Shown: in pieces, positions 8,382-16,247 of the stretch
Position numbering within the stretch: position 1 is the stretch's first letter
Layout of the letters: each line of letters begins with the position of its first letter
NCBI GenBank assembly: GCA_027577415.1
Contig: JANBQS010000456.1
Location: forward strand, 1-17,529
Origin: Coemansia sp. RSA 922
Taxonomy: Eukaryota > Kickxellomycota > Kickxellomycetes > Kickxellales > Kickxellaceae
DNA length: 17,529 bases
Direction of reading: 5' to 3'
The notes under the pieces: generated by a model
What the model was told of the DNA's origin: nothing
The model's input: only the letters and a program-made list of their open reading frames with translations
The model's database searches: none
Translations under genes and position numbers: made by a program

Positions 8382-8774
8382 TGTGTGCGGTGTGTTCTAT
8401 ACCAGAGCGTAATAGGGTGTGAGGAGTTAGCACATGGTTTTTTGGTATAAAGCGAAATTCGTCAGATGCGCTGACCACAGACTCGACAGTGCTTCGCTAG
8501 CATGTCGGTAGCTGTCGCTGTGTGCGCAACTAGAATGTCTTAGCAAATTATTATTATTATTTTTACCTGCGAGTGAAATGTAATTTAAAAAGAAATATAT
8601 CAGTGCGAAGTAAAGAAGAGCTTCAAGTTCCTGTCTACGTGGATTTAATCACCCCCTGACCCACGGATTGAGAAAGCACAGCTGAGCGCGTGTGGACAGT
8701 ACGGATCGCTCTTGCTTTCTTAAAACTTTTTTTATCTCTTGTTAAGCTCTTTTCTCACTCTTAAATTATTGTTA
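8382..8774. promoter_or_regulatory. Divergent promoter of ARPC5 and SLD5
   Basis: These 393 bp lie between head-to-head genes. Visible: an AT-rich block with ATT repeats (8540-8562), a CACCCCCTGAC word (8650-8660) also present in the other divergent promoter, and CGCGT at 8687-8691. CGCGT is the ACGCG core of the MCB/MluI box on the other strand, 84-88 bp before the SLD5 ATG. MCB control would fit an S-phase gene, but a 5-base core is weak evidence. Confidence 0.5.
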
Positions 8775-9829
8775 ATGGACACGCAGGACTCTTTCTCGGG
8801 TGCGCTAGACTCCAACCTGGGCCTATACGACGATGCAGCCACGTCGAATTTCGAAGCACGGCTAGCGGCCTCCGACAGCATGGACGTTGAACCCGAAGTA
8901 GCGAGCACCTCCGTGCGGATCCATGCCACATTTGGCATGGAAGAGGACGATACTGAGCCCGGCATCGACAAAGACGCACACGAAGACGACGAAGACGATG
9001 ACGAGGATGTATTAGAGGATGATCTGTCATTACTGATGCGCTCATGGGTAAACGAGAGAAGCTCGCCCGAGATTCTCGAATACGAGGGCGCAACGATAGA
9101 GAATCTAATGGAGTTGGTCGACTTTCAGACACAAAAAATGGCCACGCAGCAGGCCGCCCTAGCCAACATACTCAAGATGGATGTGGATCGCGTGAAGTAC
9201 CTTGTACGATCGTATTTGCGAACAAGGCTATCAAAGATTGAAGAACACGCGAGGCACTATATCAAGGAAACAATGTACAGGGAGCGGCTGTCTCAAAACG
9301 AGCTGGAATACGCAAAAGGGTAAGAACACTCTTAACAAGAGCTGTACGCGCCCAACTTGTATAAACAGATCTGAGCCGTCGCTAAACTTGCTCTGTTCTG
9401 TGTAGATATGTTGAGCTGGATGAGCGGCACGTACGACGGTCGTTCTTGGATCAGTTGCCGCCTCATTTGCGTGGATTAGAGGACGTTACTGCGGAAGGCC
9501 TGGAGATGGTATCCAAGCCCGATCTCGATGCTGCCGTCTTTTGTCGGGTGCGTGCGACAGTTGGCGAGTTTCAGTTTGAGCCAAGGTAGGTTGACTAATC
9601 CAATGGACAGGAGCGAACGTAGTAGACAGGCTCTTTTTCGCTTTAATGACCCGGATTTGCAGCATTTACTAACTACTGGTTCATACCTTGCGTACTCTTT
9701 TTTTCTTTCTTTTCTTTTTTGCTTGTGTGTAGTGAGGCACCGATTGTAATGAGGCGAAACAACATCTTTATTACACGCTACAGCATTATTAGGAACTTGC
9801 TGGAAGACGGCAAGGTCGAGCTCATCTAA
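8775..9829 (+). CDS. SLD5: GINS complex subunit Sld5, three exons
   Basis: Subunit of the GINS tetramer (Sld5-Psf1-Psf2-Psf3), part of the CMG replicative helicase. Exons: 8775-9319, 9406-9585, 9733-9829, joined in frame to give 273 residues. Residues 1-83 are a disordered, very acidic leader (a D/E-rich run at about 65-83). The conserved helical A domain follows (from LLMRSWVNER through about 200, including VKYLVRSYLRTRLSKIEEH), then LDQLPPHLRG, SKPDLDAAVFCRV, and the small C-terminal B domain ending RYSIIRNLLEDGKVELI. That ending is the conserved Sld5 terminus. The first in-frame ATG is used; a longer frame would need a non-ATG start. The acidic leader makes the protein longer than the human one (about 220 residues) and close to the yeast one (about 294). 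Confidence 0.92.
9320..9405 (+). other. SLD5 intron 1 (86 bp)
   Basis: Donor GTAAGA at 9320, acceptor TGTGTAG ending at 9405, with a CTAAAC branch-like word at 9382-9387. Removing it keeps the frame (GG|A codon, Gly182) and restores the conserved text YVELDERH. Confidence 0.85.
9586..9732 (+). other. SLD5 intron 2 (147 bp) with perfect TACTAAC branch point
   Basis: Donor GTAGGT at 9586, an exact TACTAAC at 9667-9673, a long pyrimidine tract at about 9694-9720 and acceptor GTGTAG ending at 9732. Splicing joins AG|T (Ser242) and leads into the conserved Sld5 end. Confidence 0.87.
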
Positions 9830-9896
9830 CACCTTGCTTCTATTAGTCCTTCCAATTTACCAATAATGCACTTGAGTTGGCGGGAATGATCGGAGA

Positions 9897-9928
9897 AAAA
9901 TGGCGGAGAATATTGGCAGCGCCATTTT
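9897..9928. repeat. 9-bp inverted repeat AAAATGGCG / CGCCATTTT
   Basis: The arms at 9897-9905 and 9920-9928 are perfect complements with a 14-base spacer. A second pair, ATTCGCCGA (9966-9974) and TCGGCGAAT (about 10008-10016), follows. The word GAGAATATT is repeated at 9906-9914 and 9960-9968. Confidence 0.6.
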
Positions 9929-9940
9929 ATTTTCTTCGAG

Positions 9941-9946
9941 AATAAA
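9941..9946 (+). terminator. Likely SLD5 polyadenylation signal AATAAA
   Basis: First exact AATAAA after the SLD5 stop, 112 bp downstream. Confidence 0.4.
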
Positions 9947-10444
9947 AAAGAATTGACTTGAGAATATTCGCCGATGCTGGTCGCTAAAAGGAGAAGTGTC
10001 AATCACTCGGCGAATAAACCAATTTTGAGCAGCCACACGCTTGAAACACTAACATCCGATTAGGCACCAACACAATGCTACCTCCAAATGGCACCAATAC
10101 TACATAAACGTGAGCAGTTTAATGCATGCACACATGTCCAAAGATAAGTCCATGCATATGTATGCAAGAGACCATATATTTTTTGTTTGTTTCAAAACTA
10201 GATTACAAATATATAAATAGTAAAAAGAATACTGAAGTTGTTGAGATTGGGCAAGACAGTGCTCGAGCACACGCGCAAGCAAAAAGCTCTGATCCTATGG
10301 AGGAAGAGTTCGCATCAGAGGACTTATAATAAGCTTTAGTCAAACGCTGGAATGACCGAGGAGTATTTAAAGGCAAGGCAGCGCTCCTAGGCAGCGCCGG
10401 CTGGAGATGGTCCTCAGCGAGGAGTAAGTTCACTATTTAACATA

Positions 10445-10450
10445 TTTATT
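10445..10450 (-). terminator. Polyadenylation signal AATAAA for the Zn2Cys6 gene
   Basis: An exact AATAAA on the minus strand, 13 bp beyond the stop codon of the transcription factor gene. Confidence 0.5.
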
Positions 10451-10462
10451 CTTGAAAAAGTT

Positions 10463-11638
10463 TCATGGCGAAGTGCAGTGGCCATTATCCAAGGTGGGTG
10501 ACCAAATGCGAGGGCCAAGATTTGTATCCAACGACTTTAGCAGCTCCGAGAGCGACGGCAGAGTAGCCGAGCGAGGCATAGAAGCGGTAAGTGTAGGAGA
10601 AGATGATACAGTCGACAGCTTTGATGACCACGATGATGACGCCAGAGACGCCGTTTCTCGAGAATCAGTGTCTGTCACCGCAGCAAGCATATACAGGGCA
10701 TCAGGTGTGCGACGCGGGGGACTCGCATATTGGCGCTTATATGGATGTCCGAGTTCAGCTATAGGCTCTGCCATGGCACATCCCAGCGGTGGCAGCGAGG
10801 CGTAGGGCGGCGTGGGACATGCGTCCAGAGCGTCAAAGCGCGTAATGCGACACACATAGTAGATGTCGGCCATAGTCAAAGCACCACAGCTGCCCGCGTA
10901 GATATGAATATTGAACAACCCGTAGGCACCCGAAGCTGTGCGCAAATGAGCTCGCACGTCGGAATATACGTCGACGGGTGCACGTTGGAGCAGCCGGTCG
11001 ATGGGCTGCGTCTGGAAGACGTTCGGGTCTATGGTTCTTGGCGACTGGCCCAAGTGCGCATTCGAGTACTCGGGAACAGGGCCCAAACGCATGGTCAGCT
11101 GCTGGCGGACCGCCGTAAATGCGGCAAGTACTGCATGTTGGTCACAATCACTGACAAAGTCCGATACACTGCGGTTAATCAAACTCAGCAACGAGTACCC
11201 CAGCAACAAGCGACCCGAGCCCTCCTCTAGCCGCAAGCAGCGCAAATCAGGTGTCAGAAATAGATGCGATGTAGGCACCAGCACGGCACTTTCGGCAGCC
11301 AAGCGCCAGGCACTAGACACGGGTGGCGGCAATGGCATGGCGGGTAACGAGAATTGGAACATTTGTGTTTGCATAGACGAAGCTACGCCAGCCATGGATT
11401 TCTTGTCCTTTGAGCGCGGACGCCCACGCTTCTTGTGTTGGACATCCTTGCATGTATCGCACTTTCCAGCTCCAACGCAGCGCCGACACGGACGCTGAAG
11501 ATCGCATGCCAAGTGAGCCTTTTTGCAGTTCGTACACGCACTCGGTACATGCGGCTTGGCTCCACGACCAGTGCGCGCTGGCTTTGCGCTCGACGGCGTG
11601 GGTGATGGCGAGCCGCGTTCAGAGTCAGCCATTGACAT
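10463..11638 (-). CDS. Zn2Cys6 transcription factor with PAS-like region
   Basis: Predicted DNA-binding regulator. The ATG at 11638 gives 391 residues; the frame continues upstream without another ATG, and an ATG two codons later (11632) is an equal alternative. The binuclear zinc cluster has Cys35, 38, 45, 51, 54 and 63 (CX2CX6CX5CX2CX8C), with an extra Cys60. It is followed by QHKKRGRPRSKDKK, a basic patch with the RGRP core of an AT hook. Residues about 120-180 (TPDLRCLRLEEGSGRLLLGY onward) and about 220-273 (ending DIYYVCRITRFD) look like the two halves of a PAS fold, separated by a longer loop. The C-terminus is Ser/Thr-rich. Fungal Zn-cluster/PAS regulators of this layout include the Ert1/AcuK-like carbon-source regulators, but the spacing after Cys54 and the GRPR tail point to a different group. 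Target genes are unknown. Confidence 0.83.
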   Translation of the reverse strand: MSMADSERGSPSPTPSSAKPARTGRGAKPHVPSACTNCKKAHLACDLQRPCRRCVGAGKCDTCKDVQHKKRGRPRSKDKKSMAGVASSMQTQMFQFSLPAMPLPPPVSSAWRLAAESAVLVPTSHLFLTPDLRCLRLEEGSGRLLLGYSLLSLINRSVSDFVSDCDQHAVLAAFTAVRQQLTMRLGPVPEYSNAHLGQSPRTIDPNVFQTQPIDRLLQRAPVDVYSDVRAHLRTASGAYGLFNIHIYAGSCGALTMADIYYVCRITRFDALDACPTPPYASLPPLGCAMAEPIAELGHPYKRQYASPPRRTPDALYMLAAVTDTDSRETASLASSSWSSKLSTVSSSPTLTASMPRSATLPSLSELLKSLDTNLGPRIWSPTLDNGHCTSP

Positions 11639-12227
11639 GAGAGAAGAGTAATAACAAGGTGGTAGTGAGGAAGAAAAAAAAAAAGGGGGTGGGATAGAGT
11701 CCAAGGACCCTTTTTCTCCTCCTCTGACAGTTGGAGGGTGGGCGCTGGCTATTTAAAGGGAGGGAGAGAAAGGGCGCGAATTAGTTCGCAAACACCCCTG
11801 AGCCTTGGGAGGCGGCGATAAAAGCGTCCACACAGGAACAAGCTTTTGCTATTTCCCCGCTTGTGTGTGTGAGAGAGTGAGCGGACGATTTGGGGGGGGG
11901 AGGTTTGCTACAGGGCCCTTTCGGTAATTTCCTGGCCAAGGCGCTATGCGGAAATCGCCCGCCTTTGGGTCCATAAGTCATGCATAGCAGGATATTTGCA
12001 ACAACCCCCCTTTCCCTAACGGCTGGCCCGTCCTTTTTGGACCTTACTTTCTTTTCTTTTTTTTACGTCTTTCTTTGTACACTTACCTCACTTGAGATCC
12101 GAGTTGTCATAGTCGATTCCGAAACCATTCTCTTTCTGTTTTTTGTTGGGCTACATATCTCTACTGATCGCACAAGATTTTGGCACATTAATAGCCTATT
12201 GTTTGCGTCTTTTTTTGTTGTCTACGA
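11639..12227. promoter_or_regulatory. Divergent promoter of the Zn2Cys6 gene and CTU1
   Basis: 589 bp between head-to-head starts. On the minus strand TTTAAATA (11757-11750) sits 112 bp before the transcription factor ATG and could be its TATA element. Other features: an A run then G run (11670-11690), an imperfect palindrome GCGAA-TTAG-TTCGC (11776-11789), a GT/GA microsatellite (about 11862-11880), a run of G (about 11892-11900), and a long T/C-rich leader (12040-12220) in front of CTU1. Confidence 0.5.
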
Positions 12228-13319
12228 ATGCCTCGTCAGTGCGATATTTGCCACGAGGCACGCGCCATTGTGCGGCGACCAAAGACAGCCCAGAGCATTT
12301 GCAAGGAATGCTTCTTCTACGTCTTTGAGACAGAGGTCCACAATACCATTGTAGACAGCAAGCTGTTCAAGCCAGGCGACCGCGTGGGAATCGGCGCCTC
12401 AGGTGGCAAGGACTCTACGGTCTTGGCCTATGTCATGAAGGCACTCAACGATCGATACAACTACGGCCTAGATCTCTATCTTTTATCCGTCGACGAGGGC
12501 ATTGCAGGCTATCGCGACGATTCGCTAGAAACCGTCAAGCGCAATAAAGAGCAATACGGGCTGCCGCTTCTCATCGTATCGTACGAGCAACTCTACGGGT
12601 GGTCAATGGACTCTATTGTCGCTGCAGTAGGACGCAAAAACAACTGCACGTTCTGCGGCGTCTTTCGCCGCCAAGCCCTGGATCGCGGCGCCCTGATGCT
12701 CGACCTGGACCACATAGTGACTGGGCATAACGCGGACGACGTGGCAGAGACAATTCTGATGAACATATTCCGCGGCGACATCTCTCGCCTCGGCCGATGC
12801 ACAGAGATAGCGACATCGGGCGAGGGCTATGTTGTCAGATCAAAACCCTTCAAATACGCCTATGAGAAAGAGATCGTCATGTACGCGTATTTACGTCGTC
12901 TGGATTACTTTTCGACAGAATGCACGTATTCGCCCAACGCCTACCGCGGCTATGCACGGGAGTTTCTGAAAAAGTTGGAGCGCGTAAGACCATCGGCTAT
13001 TTTGGATATTATCCATTCAGGTGAAGCCATGCATGTGGCCAAGGACGTCCAATTGCCCTCCCTGGATCGCTGTCAGAGGTGCGGATACATCTCGTCCAAC
13101 GCCGTTTGCAAAGCCTGCGTCTTGCTCGAGGGCCTGGAAAGGGGGATTCCCAAACTGGGTATTTCCAGAACTAAACAGGACGTGGAGGCAGGGCCTAGGG
13201 AAAATGATCTCGTTCATTTTGAGAAACTCCGCCAAGAAGCTTTGGAAATGAGACGCTCTCGTCAGAAATCTGAATCTTGTCAACAGTCGGCCTGTGCGTG
13301 TACGGAGAATTGCTCCTAA
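12228..13319 (+). CDS. CTU1: Cytoplasmic tRNA 2-thiolation protein Ctu1/Ncs6
   Basis: Adenylates and thiolates the wobble uridine U34 of tRNA-Lys, -Glu and -Gln, taking sulfur from the ubiquitin-like Urm1, in complex with Ctu2/Ncs2; cytosolic. The 363-residue ORF starts at an ATG giving the expected N-terminus with two CXXC pairs (Cys5/8, Cys25/28). The PP-loop SGGKDST is at 58-64, the HNADD motif at about 167-171. Cys140, Cys143 and Cys232 have the same spacing I recall for the cluster-binding cysteines of the bacterial homologue TtuA. The C-terminal zinc motif is CQRC (282-285) plus CKAC (294-297), followed by LEGLERGIP. The last 13 residues are unusually Cys-rich ([13 protein letters not shown]). 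No intron. The full set of active-site residues indicates a working enzyme. Confidence 0.95.
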   Translation: MPRQCDICHEARAIVRRPKTAQSICKECFFYVFETEVHNTIVDSKLFKPGDRVGIGASGGKDSTVLAYVMKALNDRYNYGLDLYLLSVDEGIAGYRDDSLETVKRNKEQYGLPLLIVSYEQLYGWSMDSIVAAVGRKNNCTFCGVFRRQALDRGALMLDLDHIVTGHNADDVAETILMNIFRGDISRLGRCTEIATSGEGYVVRSKPFKYAYEKEIVMYAYLRRLDYFSTECTYSPNAYRGYAREFLKKLERVRPSAILDIIHSGEAMHVAKDVQLPSLDRCQRCGYISSNAVCKACVLLEGLERGIPKLGISRTKQDVEAGPRENDLVHFEKLRQEALEMRRSRQKSESCQQSACACTENCS

Positions 13320-13462
13320 CTGGATATGAACCATGTACAGTCTTGTGTCAGAGCATTGCTCCCTATTTTTTTCTTTTTCTTTTCTTTCTGCAGAGTAGCC
13401 CGGTGGAATGATACATATCTCCAAACTATCCAACGTGAAGATCCAAACATGCCATGTGCATG

Positions 13463-13479
13463 AATCGATAACATCGATT
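13463..13479. repeat. Perfect dyad AATCGAT-AAC-ATCGATT
   Basis: Two 7-base arms with a 3-base loop, 144 bp after the CTU1 stop. It could be a protein-binding palindrome or 3'-end hairpin; function unknown. Confidence 0.6.
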
Positions 13480-14467
13480 AGATGGTTTAAAAGATTGCTG
13501 ATTGATATTTTGTCGTATCTCGGATACAGCAAGGTCCCTGAAGAGTTCTTAGGCCGTGTGAGAAAAACCCACTAAGCATATGAAGCCCAGCGACTTCACC
13601 TGAGCTACTCGAGTTAGTGGCGTGTTGGCACTCATATAGTTGTGCATGTAAGCCTGCTACTTTTCGCCAATACCTATTCAAGCAAGCGCAATATGTCTCC
13701 TGGCACAGCCGTGGGAGTATGTGACCACTCTGCATTGGTGTAAGCACTCTATATTAAAAATAAAATTAAGAATGAGCTTGCCATTGCTGCTGAGCTGACA
13801 ATAGCAGATGTAGCAGGGTACCTTTTGAACGCCAGCAGTGCTCCGTTGTCTCCATTTTATACAGCAATAGAAAATCGCTGTTATCAGCTAATCTTTATCG
13901 CATGATTTCATAATTGCATGATCTTGATTTACATATGGCGAGCCAAGACGCACGATTGAAGCTGAGAGCGGTCAAAATACCTACCCGATACTAGTTGGAT
14001 GACTTGAAACGTTACTGGCAAAAGAACACACATACCGTAGCTGAGTACTACCTCGAATACGTTTTGGTTAGTATAGAGAAACCTGTTACAACAGACTAGT
14101 ATCCACATATATACATGCCGATATAGGCTGTTGCGTGCCTTGACAGCTGTCTCCATGACGGGGCTCTCTAGCTTCACACAACGCTGATACACGAGCAGAA
14201 CATACAGATGAATGGGAAACTAATAGTCTGGTTTGTAAGCTTTGGAGTTCTTACCGAATGGTGCTAGTATGGTCTATACTGTTCCTCTTCAATACAATCG
14301 CAGCCTCACAACAGTCGGCCTAGAATTCCAACAAACGCACACATTCCATGACATGCTTTGTCGATAATTCATTTACCAACGGTATCCTCAGGGTTTGTAG
14401 CTGTCGTGCTTTGTAACTTTTCGCGCGTGGTGTGTGTATCTGTGTGTGCGAGTCGTGGTGATGTGAA

Positions 14468-14512
14468 AATAAATAATTGTAAAGGTGGTTTGTCAAAAAA
14501 AAAAAAAAAAAA
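14468..14512 (+). other. AATAAA followed by an 18-A run
   Basis: AATAAA at 14468-14473, then 21 bases, then an uninterrupted run of 18 A (14495-14512). This is the layout of a reverse-transcribed polyadenylated RNA end, though A runs also occur elsewhere in these spacers. Confidence 0.4.
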
Positions 14513-14883
14513 GAGTCAAAAAGAGATGCAAAGGTGAAAAATATTCCTTTTTGCCGCAGTCACCAGTTGATGTGCCAAGAGCCAAGCCGTCGCCGTCGCG
14601 AGAAAAGTAAGGATAAATTCGATGATTTAATTATCTGCAGAGATATGGCATGTATATGCCCAAGTTAATTATTGTCACTTTAAGAATACATGGTAATCTT
14701 TTCACAAAATTATTCCCTGCGAGACAAATACCGGCGGAGGCGAGTGATAGAGGGCTGAGGCAGATAAGAGAGGGAAAGCGAGGGGATACTCGTCTTTAAG
14801 AATATCACGTCGCACATGCATAAATTATTTGTTTGTGCCGAAATGTATGCCGCTCTTGTTCCGATGCAAGGGGAGAAAAAAAG

Positions 14884-14934
14884 ATAGCAAAAGAGGCGTG
14901 GCGGGCAAATTCTCCCATCCCCCTTTTTTGCTAT
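14884..14934. repeat. Inverted repeat, 13-bp arms with 25-base loop
   Basis: ATAGCAAAAGAGG (14884-14896) pairs with CCTTTTTTGCTAT (14922-14934), with one G-T wobble. Confidence 0.55.
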
Positions 14935-15846
14935 TAACTGCACGCTTTGCGCATTTTGCCACTTTTATCGCCCACCATGCGCTGTCTTGTCAACGCAGTA
15001 TGTTGTGCCGGCAAAAGCAGCGTAAATAGTCAGAAACCAACGCATATCCAAGTTTGCCCTTGCCATTATAGAGGAGGTATGTGAATTTTTATGTTTTGGT
15101 TGCGAAGAGCCACCAGATACCACCAGCAATCTTCACAAAAGGGCGACGCAATGACAACAGCAAAAAGAGGGGAAACAGTTCTACTCAATTTGCGTCGGCA
15201 AAAGAGGGGATATCATCTCTCCGAATTAGGAATGAAAAAGAACATCAAGTGGTTGCAGCAACCACGGGGGAGGCATAAGGGGGAAAAGCAAACGCCACCT
15301 TTTTTGCGCTTGTCAATTTCTCTATTTGTTCCTCTCACTGCCATGCGTTTGCCTGTGGAGATAACAGCACTCTGACCGAGGACGCTCAGGGGAGCCGAAA
15401 ATAGACGCACATGACCCCCGCAACGACATGTGTGCCATTGCGAGAAACTGTTGCATGCCTGCCAGTACTTTTGCGATATCTGCACTGCTCATTTAAAAAA
15501 GCATACCCGGGAAGCAACACCCCCCCTGGTCTTTGCAAAGGGATCGGGAAATGTTTTTTCCTGCGCTGTGGCAACAGAGGATAAGCACCCACTGTCGTTT
15601 TTTGTTTCCTTTTGTTGTTGTCACGATGTACATCTATCCCGTCTCGTTAAGGAAAACTGTGGTGAGCGTGACATACATTTTTAAACAATTGTTTTAGTTT
15701 TGTGATAAAAAGTGACTGGTCTCAGGCAGAATAACAGCACAGTTGCTATTCGCGTACTTTCTTCGTAATTGCACTAGACTTGCATGATTTCAGAGTTTGT
15801 GTAGGAGATGATAGTCAAAAAGTGCATATAAAGTAAATAAACTCAT

Positions 15847-16092
15847 TTATATCTTATCAACAACAACGCAACATTGCGATTTTACAATCCTCCAAATCAC
15901 AAATGTTGGTGCAGGAAGCTGGCTGCGAGAGACGATCAAATGACCATCCATTGTGTTGAGATTGCGGGGTGTTGTCTTTGCCAACCAAGGCAATAAGTGT
16001 GTTACAATGTCTGGATCAGCCCTGCTCCGACTGTAATGAGATGCAGGAGTACTATCTGACATACGTGCAAGACAGAGGGTCAGTAGCCACAT
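15847..16092 (-). CDS. Doubtful small ORF, 81 residues
   Basis: ATG at 16092 to TAA at 15849-15847. The start is hydrophobic (MWLLTLCLA), the middle has mixed composition (DPDIVTHLLPWLAKTTP), and the end is VVVDKI. It would diverge from the 418-residue gene with 155 bp between starts. I recognise no family. A random ORF or an exon fragment is as likely as a real small gene. Confidence 0.2.
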   Translation of the reverse strand: MWLLTLCLARMSDSTPASHYSRSRADPDIVTHLLPWLAKTTPRNLNTMDGHLIVSRSQLPAPTFVIWRIVKSQCCVVVDKI

Positions 16093-16247
16093 GAAAAAAA
16101 AAACTCAAAAGCCACTACAGAAACAGAAAATATTTGACCTGCTTCCTGGCTCTTTATTCTCTCTGTTATTCTCACTCTGCTTGCTTTTCACATACCTTCT
16201 TTTCTTGTTCACGTCTTTTTCCTGTTTTCTTCTTCTTCATACCCACA
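16093..16247 (+). promoter_or_regulatory. Pyrimidine-rich leader before the 418-residue ORF
   Basis: The 110 bases before the ATG at 16248 are almost entirely T and C, ending ACCCACAATG. This is typical of fungal transcription-start and leader sequence and supports the chosen start (A at -3). Confidence 0.5.

Larger units (their letters stand above)
9830..10462. other. Convergent intergenic region, no gene seen
   Basis: These 633 bp lie between two gene 3' ends. AATAAA words for the + strand occur at 9941-9946 and 10013-10018, and one for the - strand at 10450-10445. ORFs here are under 80 codons and low-complexity, and none looks real. Inverted repeats cluster at 9897-10016 and a GGCAGCGC direct repeat sits at 10377-10384 and 10390-10397. 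Confidence 0.6.
13320..15846. other. Long intergenic stretch without a convincing gene
   Basis: About 2.5 kb. All ORFs are under about 95 codons with no domain, sensible start context or coding-like composition; the longest plus-strand one (15091-15375) is Arg/Lys/Gln-rich and unconvincing. I searched by eye for tRNA B-box words and found none. Visible features: a short perfect dyad (13463-13479), AATAAA followed by an 18-A run (14468-14512), a 13-bp hairpin (14884-14934), several GCAAAAGAGG-like words (14540-15310), and a TATAAA (15827-15832). Confidence 0.6.

Noticed and set aside
10730..11498. Plus-strand ORFs of about 165 codons
   Set aside because: They are antisense to the Zn2Cys6 gene and show no domain or start context.
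13929..14192. Minus-strand ORF of 87 codons in the gene-free region
   Set aside because: No motif, AT-rich random-looking composition.
15091..15375. Plus-strand ORF of 94 codons
   Set aside because: Basic, low-complexity composition, no domain, poor start context.
13320..16247. CRISPR array, tRNA or rRNA in the long intergenic region
   Set aside because: No regularly spaced repeat, cloverleaf or conserved rRNA text was seen.
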